Part shown: positions 17,902-25,978 of the stretch, in pieces | Numbering within the stretch: position 1 is the stretch's first letter | Layout: each line of letters opens with the position of its first letter | Assembly: GCA_964632995.1 (NCBI GenBank) | Contig: CAZWDL010000016.1 | Location: 14,994-78,993, forward strand | Length of the DNA: 64,000 bases | From: CAZWDL01 sp964632995 | GTDB taxonomy: Bacteria; Bacteroidota; Bacteroidia; Chitinophagales; Saprospiraceae | Direction of reading: 5' to 3' | Translations under genes and position numbers: made by a program | Notes under the pieces: generated by a model | Databases searched by the model: none | The model's input: the letters and a program-made list of their open reading frames with translations, nothing else | Told to the model about the DNA's origin: nothing

Positions 17902-19263
17902 TTATGGCTGCACAACCGGCCTTTTCGCTCCCCGCAGCCCGTAGAAGACCAGGTAGGCATACGCCAGCATGGGTACGATGAAGGACAGCTTGACGCTGGT
18001 GCCCCCCAGGTCGGCCACGAAACCCTGCAGCAGCGGCAGGATGGCGCCGCCGACGATCATCATCACCAGCAGGGAGGAGCCGATGCTGGTGTACTCCTTC
18101 AGGCGGGCGATAGCCAGCGTGAAGATATTGGACCACATGATGGAGTTAAACAGTCCGATGCCGAGTACCGACCACATGGCCAGCGCACCGCCGGTGGTCA
18201 TAGTCACCGCGAGCAGGGCGATGTTGCAGCCGGCGAAGAGCGCCAGCATGGAAGAAGGCGTGTGCTTGCCGAGGACGAAGGCGAGGTAGTTGAGTATCAA
18301 CAGGGCCAGAAAGCCGAAGGCCATCGACAAGTCCTGCCCCTGCGCGAGCACGATGATGAGCACAATGGCGAAGGCGATAAGGGGAAAGACCGCCATATAC
18401 AGCGGCTTGCGCCGCTCGTAACGCTCATCACTCAGCGCGACGGAGCCGATGAAGCGGCCGACCATGGCGCCGCCCCAGTAGAAGGCGACGTAGCTACCTG
18501 CGGTTTTGACATCCAGCAGGATCGTCGGCTCTGCCTTGAAATACTCTACCAGAAAGCTGCCAATAGTGATTTCAGCGCCTACATAGCAGAAAATAGCGAT
18601 GGCGCCCAAATACAGGTGCGGATAGCGCCACAGGCTGAAACCCGCCCGCCTGGTTTCGTCGTGTTCGATGGAGGGGAGATTCAGGAAGTTGAAAATAAAA
18701 GCAATTACAATCAGCGCCAGGCCCATAAAAATGTAGAGCCCCTGTACTGTTTCTACGTCGACGATCTCCGTGTTTTGAAGGATGAGCCAGGCGCCGAGCA
18801 AAGGGCCGATAGTGTGGCCCAGGGAATTGAATCCCTGCGCCAGGTTGAGCCGGCTGGCGGCCGTCTGCTCCGGGCCGAGAATGGCAACGTATGGGTTGGC
18901 CGCCACCTGCAGGATGGTAATGCCCGAAGCGAGGATGAACAGGCCGAGGAGAAAGACGCCATATATGTTAACTATGGAGGCGGGATAAAAGACGAAAGCG
19001 CCGATTCCCATCAGCAAAAGGCCGATAACGATACCTCGTTTGTACCCCACCTTTCGGATAATAATGCCCGCCGGGATGCTCATCAGAAAATAGGCCCCGA
19101 AGAAAAAGAACTGAATCAGCTGCGCCTGCCAGTGTTGCAGGGAAAAGGCCGCCTTTAAATGGGGAACGAGAATGTCATTAAGGGAGGTGAGTAAACCCCA
19201 AAGAAAAAACAGCGTGGTGAGGATGGCGAAGGAAAAGGGATACGTTTTCTTTTGCTGAGACAT
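17902..19263 (-). CDS. Sugar MFS transporter (FucP/GluP-like)
   Basis: The 453-residue membrane protein has about 12 hydrophobic segments and begins with a short cytoplasmic N-terminus leading into FAILTTLFFLWGLLTSLNDI, the FHS-family start that includes the sugar-site region. The conserved FFFGAYFLMSIPAG and RVGYKRGIVIGL motifs follow. Relatives import L-fucose, glucose or galactose by proton symport in the inner membrane. The substrate is not deducible from context, as no sugar kinase or regulator is adjacent. It is divergent from the arginine leader, sharing an AT-rich 130-bp region. Confidence 0.88.
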   Translation of the reverse strand: MSQQKKTYPFSFAILTTLFFLWGLLTSLNDILVPHLKAAFSLQHWQAQLIQFFFFGAYFLMSIPAGIIIRKVGYKRGIVIGLLLMGIGAFVFYPASIVNIYGVFLLGLFILASGITILQVAANPYVAILGPEQTAASRLNLAQGFNSLGHTIGPLLGAWLILQNTEIVDVETVQGLYIFMGLALIVIAFIFNFLNLPSIEHDETRRAGFSLWRYPHLYLGAIAIFCYVGAEITIGSFLVEYFKAEPTILLDVKTAGSYVAFYWGGAMVGRFIGSVALSDERYERRKPLYMAVFPLIAFAIVLIIVLAQGQDLSMAFGFLALLILNYLAFVLGKHTPSSMLALFAGCNIALLAVTMTTGGALAMWSVLGIGLFNSIMWSNIFTLAIARLKEYTSIGSSLLVMMIVGGAILPLLQGFVADLGGTSVKLSFIVPMLAYAYLVFYGLRGAKRPVVQP

Positions 19264-19372
19264 GGCGACGGGTACTTGGTTACGCTTTTCGTTTTGTTTG
19301 AATAGGAGCCGAAGATAAAAATTTCATTTTACTCAGGGGCCCGTTAAAAAAAAATTAAAATCTTCGCTGACA

Positions 19373-19404
19373 TTTTGTATAATTAACACGAAGTCCTACA
19401 TTTG
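19373..19404 (+). promoter_or_regulatory. Consensus Bacteroidota promoter of the arginine operon
   Basis: TTTTG at 19373-19377 (-33 element) and TACATTTG at 19397-19404 (-7 element, exact match to TAnnTTTG) are separated by 19 bp, the normal spacing. The expected transcription start is about 6-8 bp further on, at the ATG of the leader peptide. Confidence 0.8.
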
Positions 19405-19410
19405 TACCTT

Positions 19411-19497
19411 ATGACGGAATTTAGTCAACATATCGAACTTTCCACTGCGATCCGACGTCGCCGTTTCTTCCGTCGCCGCCCCGCGGGGCGTGCATAG
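19411..19497 (+). CDS. Arginine-rich leader peptide (putative attenuator)
   Basis: This 28-codon frame encodes a peptide with a plain N-terminal half (MTEFSQHIELSTAI) and an Arg-rich C-terminal half (RRRRFFRRRPAGRA, then TAG): eight of the last fourteen residues are Arg, coded by CGA, CGT and CGC. It stands directly behind a consensus promoter and upstream of an eight-gene arginine operon, with a terminator and an overlapping hairpin between them. By analogy with His, Trp and Leu leader peptides, I infer that ribosome stalling at the Arg run when charged Arg-tRNA is scarce favours read-through. The start is probably at the very 5' end of the transcript, so translation may be leaderless. The position is seen directly; the function is inferred. 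Confidence 0.75.
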   Translation: MTEFSQHIELSTAIRRRRFFRRRPAGRA

Positions 19498-19516
19498 TTC
19501 ATATTATCCCTTCCGG

Positions 19517-19625
19517 GGTAGTTTTTCCGCTACCTTTTCCTTTAAAGTAGATCCGTATTGTTTCACTCAAGGTTTTATCATCCGGTTATCGCTGCGGTTT
19601 CCATTTTTACCTTTAAAGTAAGGTA
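19517..19625 (+). promoter_or_regulatory. Structured leader between the Arg peptide and the attenuator
   Basis: Two short hairpins are visible: GGTAG/CTACC at 19517-19521 and 19530-19534, and TACCTT/AAGGTA at 19608-19613 and 19620-19625. The 11-bp direct repeat CCTTTAAAGTA occurs at 19539-19549 and 19610-19620. The G-rich CGGGGTA (19514-19520) could instead pair with the CCCCG of the leader peptide codons (within 19478-19485), giving alternatives sensitive to ribosome position. Confidence 0.45.
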
Positions 19626-19644
19626 TAGCAAAGCCTTTTCAATT

Positions 19645-19689
19645 CTGCTCGCTCCATTGGGGTGAGCAGGCTGATTGCCGGCTTTTTTT
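19645..19689 (+). terminator. Terminator with overlapping anti-terminator hairpin
   Basis: Hairpin A (19645-19669) pairs CTGCTCGCTCC with GGGGTGAGCAG across an ATT loop. Hairpin B (19665-19683) pairs AGC-A-GGC with GCC-G-GCT across TGATT, and seven T follow or close it (19683-19689), the layout of an intrinsic terminator. The two share AGCAG (19665-19669), so only one can form at a time. That is the arrangement expected for transcription attenuation of the arg operon. Confidence 0.7.
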
Positions 19690-19746
19690 CAATGCATGGA
19701 CCGTATTACTGATCAGAAAAACTGGATAAATTTTTCCCGTAACACC

Positions 19747-20337
19747 ATGGAAATAACGATCATCGTAACGACACCGGCACACGAAGTGTATGCCGAGACG
19801 ATTTGTAACATGTACCACGAGTCGGCCAAAGCCCGGGGAACGGGCATCGCCGAGCGCAAACCCGAATACGTACGGACCAAAATCCGGAACGGCAACGCCG
19901 TCATCGCCCTCGATGGGGAAAATATGGCGGGTTTCTGCTATATCGAGTGCTGGAGCCACGAGAAGTACGTCGCCAACTCGGGCCTGATCGTAAACCCGGA
20001 TTACCGCCGCCTGGGCCTGGCCCGCCGGATCAAACAGCGCATCTTCCAGCTCTCGCGTGAGAAGTACCCGGAGGCGCGCATCTTTGGCATCACCACCAGT
20101 CTGGCTGTCATGCGGATTAACTCCGACCTGGGCTACCGGCCGGTGACTTTCTCTGAACTCACCCAGGATGACGCCTTCTGGGAAGGCTGCCGCAGCTGCC
20201 CCAATTACGACATTCTGGAACGCAACCAGCGGCGCATGTGCCTGTGTACGGCCATGCTGGCTCCCTCAAAAGTGGAGGCCGAAAACATGAAATACGATTT
20301 ATCCAATTTAATTGTCCATCAACATGAGCAAAAATAA
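19747..20337 (+). CDS. GNAT acetyltransferase, candidate N-acyl-glutamate synthase
   Basis: The 196-residue protein has a GNAT fold: a central GFCYIE strand, then SGLIVNPDYRRLGLARRIKQR, the acyl-CoA pyrophosphate-binding motif (R-R-x-G-x-A/G form). Its first-gene position in the arginine operon, in the absence of argA or argJ here, suggests it acylates glutamate (acetyl or succinyl) to start the pathway. A C-terminal cluster of four Cys (GCRSCPNYDIL...MCLCTAML) is unusual for GNAT enzymes and may bind metal or sense redox state. The start at MEITIIV was preferred, because upstream in-frame starts fall inside the terminator. It overlaps argG by 14 bp, implying translational coupling. Confidence 0.7.
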   Translation: MEITIIVTTPAHEVYAETICNMYHESAKARGTGIAERKPEYVRTKIRNGNAVIALDGENMAGFCYIECWSHEKYVANSGLIVNPDYRRLGLARRIKQRIFQLSREKYPEARIFGITTSLAVMRINSDLGYRPVTFSELTQDDAFWEGCRSCPNYDILERNQRRMCLCTAMLAPSKVEAENMKYDLSNLIVHQHEQK

Positions 20338-21544
20338 AAAAGTCGTCCTCGCCTATAGCGGAGGCCTCGATACCTCCTTTTGCATACAGCACCTCACCCA
20401 GGAAAAAGGTATGGAAGTGCATGCCCTCACCGTCAATACCGGCGGCTTTACGCAAGATGAAGTAGAAGGGTTGGAAAAACGCGCCTACAAGCTGGGCGCC
20501 GCTTCCTTCAAATGTATCGACGCGGTGTGCGATTATTACGATCGCTGTATCAAGTTCCTGATTTACGGCAACGTGCTGCGCAATAACACCTACCCGCTGT
20601 CGGTCAGCGCCGAGCGTATGTTCCAGGCGCTGGAGGTAGCCAACTACGCCCGCCTGGTAGGCGCCGACGCCGTCGCCCACGGCTCCACCGGCGCCGGTAA
20701 CGACCAGGTGCGCTTCGACCTGGTGTTCAACATCCTGGGCGATGACCTGGAAATCATCACGCCTATCCGCGACCTGGAACTGTCGCGCAGCGAAGAAATC
20801 GACTACCTGATTAAAAACGGCATCGACTGGAGCTGGGAAAAGGCCAAATATTCTATCAATCAAGGATTGTGGGGCAGCAGCGTCGGCGGCGCCGAAACGC
20901 TGACCTCTCATGAGTCGCTGCCGGAAGAAGCGTTTCCCACTCAGCTCGAAAAGGAAAAGCCGGAATCGGTGACCCTGCATTTTGAAGAAGGAGAACTGAC
21001 CGGCATCAACGATGAACGTTTCGATCACCCGGTAGAGGCCATCGAAGCCCTGCAGACCATCGCCGGCCCCTTCGCTATCGGTCGCGATACGCACGTGGGC
21101 GACACCATCATCGGCATCAAGGGACGCGTCGGTTTCGAAGCAGCGGCGCCGCTCATCATTCTCAAGGCGCATCACCTGCTGGAAAAACACACGCTCACCA
21201 AGTGGCAGCAATACTGGAAAGAACAACTGGCCAACTGGTACGGCATGCTGCTGCACGAAGGGCAGTTCCTGGACCCGGTCATGCGCAACATCGAGACTTT
21301 TCTGTCGGATACGCAAGGCAGCGTCACCGGGAAGGTGCACGTCCGCCTGCTGCCCTACCGCTTCGAACTGCAGGGCATCGAGTCGGATTACGACCTGATG
21401 AGCAGCGAGTTCGGCCACTACGGCGAAATGAATAAGGGCTGGAGTGGCGCCGATGTGCGCGGCTTTACTAAGGTGCTGGGCAACCAGAGTATGATTCATC
21501 ACCTGGTCAATCAGAAGGCATTAACGAAAAAAGAAGAAAAATAG
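20324..21544 (+). CDS. argG: Argininosuccinate synthase
   Basis: The 406-residue enzyme joins citrulline and aspartate using ATP. The N-terminal PP-loop is clear (VVLAYSGGLDTSFCI), followed by the adenylate- and citrulline-binding regions (AHGSTGAGNDQVRFD; SINQGLWGSSVGG), and it ends in the tetramerisation tail. The length matches the class with an N-terminal SGGLDTS. The ATG at 20324 was taken instead of the TTG at 20312. It overlaps the GNAT gene and is 31 bp from argC. Confidence 0.96.
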   Translation: MSKNKKVVLAYSGGLDTSFCIQHLTQEKGMEVHALTVNTGGFTQDEVEGLEKRAYKLGAASFKCIDAVCDYYDRCIKFLIYGNVLRNNTYPLSVSAERMFQALEVANYARLVGADAVAHGSTGAGNDQVRFDLVFNILGDDLEIITPIRDLELSRSEEIDYLIKNGIDWSWEKAKYSINQGLWGSSVGGAETLTSHESLPEEAFPTQLEKEKPESVTLHFEEGELTGINDERFDHPVEAIEALQTIAGPFAIGRDTHVGDTIIGIKGRVGFEAAAPLIILKAHHLLEKHTLTKWQQYWKEQLANWYGMLLHEGQFLDPVMRNIETFLSDTQGSVTGKVHVRLLPYRFELQGIESDYDLMSSEFGHYGEMNKGWSGADVRGFTKVLGNQSMIHHLVNQKALTKKEEK

Positions 21545-21575
21545 GAAAGGCGCCAAACAAGCAATATCGAACATT

Positions 21576-22532
21576 ATGATCAAAACAGGCATCATCGGCG
21601 GAGGCGGCTACACGGCCGGAGAGTTATTGCGCATCCTGCAATACCATCCGGAAGTGGAAATCGCCTTCGTACACAGCAAGAGTCAGGTGGGAAAGGCCGT
21701 CAGTGAGGTACACGAGGACCTCATCGGAGAGACCGATTTACACTTTACAGACGAACTGAATCTGGCAGTCGACGTCCTTTTTCTCTGTATGGGCCACGGC
21801 CAGTCGAAGGGATTTGTGGAAAAGCATGACATTCCGGAATCAACGGTCATCATTGACCTGAGCCATGATTTTCGTTTGAACAGCGAATGGATTTACGGCC
21901 TGCCGGAACTCAACCGGGAAGCGATCCGGCAGCATCGCCGTATCGCTAACCCGGGCTGCTTCGCCACCGCCATTCAACTCGGCTTGCTGCCGCTCGCCAA
22001 AGCGGACCTCCTGCAGGACGAAGTGCACGTGCATGCCGTCACCGGCTCCACCGGCGCTGGACAAAGTCCCCAGCCGACGACCCACTTCAGCTGGCGAAAC
22101 AACAACCTGTCGATTTACAAGGCTTTCCGTCATCAGCATCTGGGCGAGATTCAGCAGAGCCTGAGGCAGTTGCAACCCAGCCTGCAGGCGCCCATCAATT
22201 TCCTGCCGCTGCGCGGCGACTTTCCCCGCGGTATCTTCGCAAGCCTGTACACCAAAGTAGAGGCGGGAGAAGCGGAAATGAAGGACTTGTACCGCTATTT
22301 TTACGAAAGTGCGCCCTTCACCATTGTCACTGAGCAGAATCCGAACCTTAAGCAGGTGGTCAATACCAATAAATGTCTGGTACACGTGGAAAAGCACGAT
22401 GGCAAGCTGCTCATCATCAGCGCCATCGACAACCTGACCAAAGGGGCTTCCGGACAGGCGGTGCAAAATATGAACCTGGCCCTGGGGCTGGAAGAGACGA
22501 CGGGGCTGCAGTTGAAGGCAATGGCCTTTTAA
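21576..22532 (+). CDS. argC: N-acetyl(succinyl)-gamma-glutamyl-phosphate reductase
   Basis: The 318-residue enzyme reduces the acyl-glutamyl phosphate to the semialdehyde with NADPH. The N-terminal dinucleotide motif GIIGGGGYTAGELLR, the catalytic NPGCFAT with C128, and the GSTGAGQ.P substrate loop are present. The acyl group (acetyl or succinyl) is set by the pathway and cannot be read from this gene. It is the third gene of the operon. Confidence 0.95.
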   Translation: MIKTGIIGGGGYTAGELLRILQYHPEVEIAFVHSKSQVGKAVSEVHEDLIGETDLHFTDELNLAVDVLFLCMGHGQSKGFVEKHDIPESTVIIDLSHDFRLNSEWIYGLPELNREAIRQHRRIANPGCFATAIQLGLLPLAKADLLQDEVHVHAVTGSTGAGQSPQPTTHFSWRNNNLSIYKAFRHQHLGEIQQSLRQLQPSLQAPINFLPLRGDFPRGIFASLYTKVEAGEAEMKDLYRYFYESAPFTIVTEQNPNLKQVVNTNKCLVHVEKHDGKLLIISAIDNLTKGASGQAVQNMNLALGLEETTGLQLKAMAF

Positions 22533-22604
22533 AATCAAGGAGGGAAGGATTGGATGTCTGTAATTAATCCTCCAATCCCTCTATCCTGTGTTAACCGAGA
22601 AACA

Positions 22605-23753
22605 ATGGACCTATTCAACGTTTATCCCCTCTTTGACATTACCCCCGTGCGGGGTGAGGGTTGCTACGTCTACGACGAGCAGGGGCAGGCCTACCTCGAT
22701 TTCTACGGAGGCCACGCCGTAATTTCCGTTGGCCATGCCCATCCGCACTACGTGGAGCGGATCGGCCGGCAGCTGCAGGCGCTTTCTTTTTATTCCAACT
22801 CGGTACAAAACCCGCTGCAACAGGAATTGGCCGACAAGCTGGGCGAACTGTCCGGCTGTGAGAATTATCAGTTGTTCCTGTGTAATTCTGGAGCCGAAGC
22901 CAATGAAAATGCTCTAAAAATGGCTTCTTTCCACAATGGCAGAAGCAAGGTCATCGCCTTTCATCGCGCCTTCCACGGTCGCACTTCCGCTGCCGTCAAC
23001 GCCACGCACAACGACAAAATCAAGGCCCCCATCAATACAACTTTCGAGGTAGAGTTTCACCCCTGGGGCGAGTTGGAAGGGGTCGAACAAAGCCTGGCGC
23101 GCGAAGATGTTAGCGTTGTCATCATCGAAGGGATTCAGGGCATCGGCGGTATCCATGTGCCGGAGCCGGCATTCCTGGAGGCATTAGAGCAGGCTTGTCG
23201 CCGGCATGATACCGTGCTCATCCTCGACGAAATCCAGTCGGGATACGGGCGTAGCGGCCGCTTTTTCGGCTTTCAATACGCCACGGTGGAACCGGATCTG
23301 ATCACCGTGGCCAAGGGTATGGGCAACGGCTTCCCGATAGGGGGCGTGCTGATCCACCCCCGCTTTGAAGCCAGCTACGGCCAGCTAGGAACTACCTTCG
23401 GAGGCAATCACCTGGCCTGCATGGCCGGTATCGCCGTTTTGGATATTCTGAAATCGGAGCAGTTGCTGGAAAATGCCCGCGTGATGGGGGATTACCTGAT
23501 GCAGGCATTCAAAGGAATGAAAAAAATCAACGAGGTAAGAGGACGCGGACTGATGATCGGCCTGCAGTTCGATTTTGCGGTAGCGCCTTTGCGAAAACAC
23601 TTACTTTATGAAGAAAAGGTGTTTACCGGATCGGCAGCCGACCCGAATACCCTGCGGCTGCTGCCACCGCTGACACTGGGCCGCCAGGAGGCCGACCGGT
23701 TCCTCGAACGCTTTGAAAGATCGCTCCGGCATAAAAAGGCTTTGTCGACCTGA
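22605..23753 (+). CDS. argD: Acetyl(succinyl)ornithine aminotransferase
   Basis: The 382-residue class III aminotransferase transfers the amino group from glutamate to the acyl-glutamate semialdehyde. The PLP Lys is K237 in TVAKGMGNGFPIGG. The phosphate-binding NSGAEANENALK, the ILDEIQSG.GRSG Asp block and the LGTTFGGNHLAC loop are all present. The start at MDLFNVYP was chosen because this is where the family begins; an upstream ATG (22554) would add 17 residues. Confidence 0.93.
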   Translation: MDLFNVYPLFDITPVRGEGCYVYDEQGQAYLDFYGGHAVISVGHAHPHYVERIGRQLQALSFYSNSVQNPLQQELADKLGELSGCENYQLFLCNSGAEANENALKMASFHNGRSKVIAFHRAFHGRTSAAVNATHNDKIKAPINTTFEVEFHPWGELEGVEQSLAREDVSVVIIEGIQGIGGIHVPEPAFLEALEQACRRHDTVLILDEIQSGYGRSGRFFGFQYATVEPDLITVAKGMGNGFPIGGVLIHPRFEASYGQLGTTFGGNHLACMAGIAVLDILKSEQLLENARVMGDYLMQAFKGMKKINEVRGRGLMIGLQFDFAVAPLRKHLLYEEKVFTGSAADPNTLRLLPPLTLGRQEADRFLERFERSLRHKKALST

Positions 23754-23844
23754 TGAAACCCTTATTTGGGATGCAACCGATCTGATAAAGCATTTGGACG
23801 CGGTGCACCGGGTCAAATTTTAAAATCAAAAGGATTAAAACATC

Positions 23845-24837
23845 ATGAAAAACTTCACCTGCATTGCCGATGTGCCCAAGCCCCGGGCCCTGTTAGAGGA
23901 AGCGCTTAAACTAAAAGCCGATCCTTTCCTGTTTCAGGAGATGGGACAGCGGCGCAGCCTGGTCTTACTCTTTTTCAACCCGAGTCTGAGAACCCGTCTG
24001 AGTACGGAAAAAGCGGCTTTCCACCTCGGGATGCAAGTAATGACTATGACTGCGGATCAGGGCTGGAAGCTGGAGTTTGAAGATGGCATGGTGATGGATG
24101 CCGACCGGGCGGAACACATCCGGGAAGCTGCGGGCGTAATCAGCCAGTACGGTGATATCATCGGTATCCGAACTTTCCCCTCGCTGACCGATCGCGAGCG
24201 GGACTACGCCGATTTTATCCTGAACAAGTTTGTCGAATTCGCGGAAGTGCCGGTGGTCAGCCTGGAGTCCGCTATCCGGCATCCTCTGCAGTCGCTGGCC
24301 GACTGGATGACCATACAGGAGCATAAGCCCGTGGAACGTCCGCGCGTCGTGCTCAGCTGGGCGCCGCATCCCCGCGCGCTGCCGCAGGCTGTAGCCAACT
24401 CCTTCATCGAATGGATGAAACACGCCGGCGTGGATCTGCTGGTCACTCACCCGGAAGGCTACGAACTTTCGGAAGAATTTATCGCCGGCGTACCGGTGGA
24501 ATACGATCAGCGCAAGGCATTTGAAGGAGCCGATTTTATTTATACCAAAAACTGGTCCTGTTACAAGGATTACGGCCGGGTAATACATGCCGACAAGCAG
24601 TGGATGATCACCGCCGAAAAGATGGCCCTGACTAAGGACGCCAAGTTTATGCACTGCCTGCCGGTGCGCCGCAATGTGGTGGTGGAAGACGCAGTGCTCG
24701 ACGGCGGTGACAGCATCGTCCTGGAACAGGCCGAAAACCGGACCTACGCCGCTCAGGCAGTGCTGAAAAAACTGCTGGAAGGGGTAGGAGAGGAGAGCGC
24801 CGGGTATGGCTATGCGCAGGAGAATCTATTCGAATGA
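23845..24837 (+). CDS. argF': N-succinylornithine (or N-acetylornithine) carbamoyltransferase
   Basis: The 330-residue protein has the carbamoyl phosphate motif of acylornithine transcarbamylases (FFNPSLRTRLST, in place of the classic STRT), then the HPLQSLADWMTI and FMHCLPVRRN motifs. This SOTCase/AOTCase family carbamoylates acylated rather than free ornithine. The residue that decides acyl preference (Pro90 in the Bacteroides fragilis SOTCase, Glu92 in the Xanthomonas AOTCase) aligns with Ala89 here (MVMDADRAEHI). Loss of the Glu favours the succinyl type; published swaps of that Glu to small residues gave SOTCase activity. The gene symbol follows the Bacteroides name. Confidence 0.92.
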   Translation: MKNFTCIADVPKPRALLEEALKLKADPFLFQEMGQRRSLVLLFFNPSLRTRLSTEKAAFHLGMQVMTMTADQGWKLEFEDGMVMDADRAEHIREAAGVISQYGDIIGIRTFPSLTDRERDYADFILNKFVEFAEVPVVSLESAIRHPLQSLADWMTIQEHKPVERPRVVLSWAPHPRALPQAVANSFIEWMKHAGVDLLVTHPEGYELSEEFIAGVPVEYDQRKAFEGADFIYTKNWSCYKDYGRVIHADKQWMITAEKMALTKDAKFMHCLPVRRNVVVEDAVLDGGDSIVLEQAENRTYAAQAVLKKLLEGVGEESAGYGYAQENLFE

Positions 24838-24954
24838 AACTATTCGTTGTTCCGGTCTGAGATAGTTCTATGGGCAAAGCCCGTTCGAGGCGTGACCGAA
24901 ACAAGCTCGAACTATTAAATGTCTTCAGTATTCACCGGGACTAAGCTTTTTACA
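24838..24954. other. Intra-operon spacer with a hairpin
   Basis: The gap between argF' and argB contains ATAGTTC (24862-24868) and GAACTAT (24909-24915) around GGGC-AAA-GCCC. A leader or repeat origin cannot be decided. Confidence 0.35.
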
Positions 24955-25728
24955 ATGAAAATACAACCGCTGCATATTACCAAGATAGGAGGGAAAATCC
25001 TGGAAGACGAAGCCCGGCTCGATCAGGTGCTTCGCAACTTCGTCAACCTGGAAGGCCACAAAATACTTGTACACGGGGGCGGCAAGCGCGCCAGCGAGAT
25101 GAGCCGCCGCCTGGGTATCGAACCGCGTATGCACCAGGGCCGCCGCATCACCGACGAGCCGGCGCTGGAAGTAGCCACCATGGTGTACGCCGGCTGGAGC
25201 AATAAAAAAGTTGTAAGCCTGCTGCAGGCCGGCGGCTGCGATGCGCTGGGCCTCAGCGGCGCCGACGGCAACGCCATCCTGGCTCGCAAACGCCCGGTGG
25301 GCGAGGTCGACTACGGCTTCGCCGGCGATATCGAGGAGGTGAATACCGGCCTGATCCGGCATCTGCTATTCGCTCAGATCACTCCTGTGTTCTGCGCCAT
25401 CACGCACGACGGCCAGGGCCAGCTGCTCAACACCAACGCCGATACCATCGCCGCCCGCCTGGCCCGCGCCCTGACACCACACTACGATGTGCACCTGCAT
25501 TACTGCTTTGAGAAACCTGGCGTACTGACGGACCCCGACGACGACGATACAGTCATTGCACGCCTCACTTTCGACAGCTACAGGCAGTATCAGCAACAAG
25601 GCGTCATCACCGACGGGATGATCCCAAAACTGGACAATGCCTTCGGCGCGCTGCGCCACGGCGTAAAAGGCGTCGTCATCTGCGGGCCTATAACCCTGAA
25701 CGGTGCGGGAACACAACTGTATCTTTGA
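24955..25728 (+). CDS. argB: Acetylglutamate kinase (acyl-glutamate kinase)
   Basis: The 257-residue protein is an amino-acid kinase: it opens with the Lys of ITKIGGKIL, followed by the Gly-rich LVHGGGKRASEMSRRLGI loop, LSGADGNAIL, NTNADTIAARLA and the terminal VITDGMIPKLDNAF and GVVICGP motifs. It phosphorylates N-acetyl- or, in this pathway, possibly N-succinyl-glutamate. The start at MKIQPLHI avoids 12 extra residues from an upstream ATG (24919). Confidence 0.93.
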   Translation: MKIQPLHITKIGGKILEDEARLDQVLRNFVNLEGHKILVHGGGKRASEMSRRLGIEPRMHQGRRITDEPALEVATMVYAGWSNKKVVSLLQAGGCDALGLSGADGNAILARKRPVGEVDYGFAGDIEEVNTGLIRHLLFAQITPVFCAITHDGQGQLLNTNADTIAARLARALTPHYDVHLHYCFEKPGVLTDPDDDDTVIARLTFDSYRQYQQQGVITDGMIPKLDNAFGALRHGVKGVVICGPITLNGAGTQLYL

Positions 25729-25978
25729 CCAGGATGGAGCGCGAAGCTCTGCTTCGCAAGACAAGCAAGACAACCTGGACATCGGGGATTTTCGAGTTTG
25801 GCAACTAGTGCCTTCGGCACTAAATCTCTACTACCATAGACTCGTTCTTTTCCACCTGTCCTTCGTTAGAGAACCCCTTACGTAGCGGTGCTATGCGCGG
25901 GAACCTCCGCCTTGGCCAGACGAAAAACAACGAGTATAGATGCCCCTAATTATTTAGTTCCGAAGCCACTAGGAAGCC
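25729..25978. other. 250-bp spacer with two perfect hairpins
   Basis: GCGAAGC-TCT-GCTTCGC (25741-25757) and TAGTGCC-TTC-GGCACTA (25806-25822) are perfect 7-bp hairpins between argB and argE, the widest gap in the operon. No T run follows either. They look like small palindromic repeats and might also protect or process the mRNA. Confidence 0.5.

Noticed and set aside
17860..19158. Long plus-strand frame opposite the MFS transporter
   Set aside because: It is Gln/Glu/Gly-rich with no hydrophobic core, typical of an antisense shadow; the minus-strand frame is a clear 12-segment transporter.
20159..21502. 447-codon minus-strand frame opposite argG
   Set aside because: Antisense shadow of a highly conserved argG; no own domain seen.
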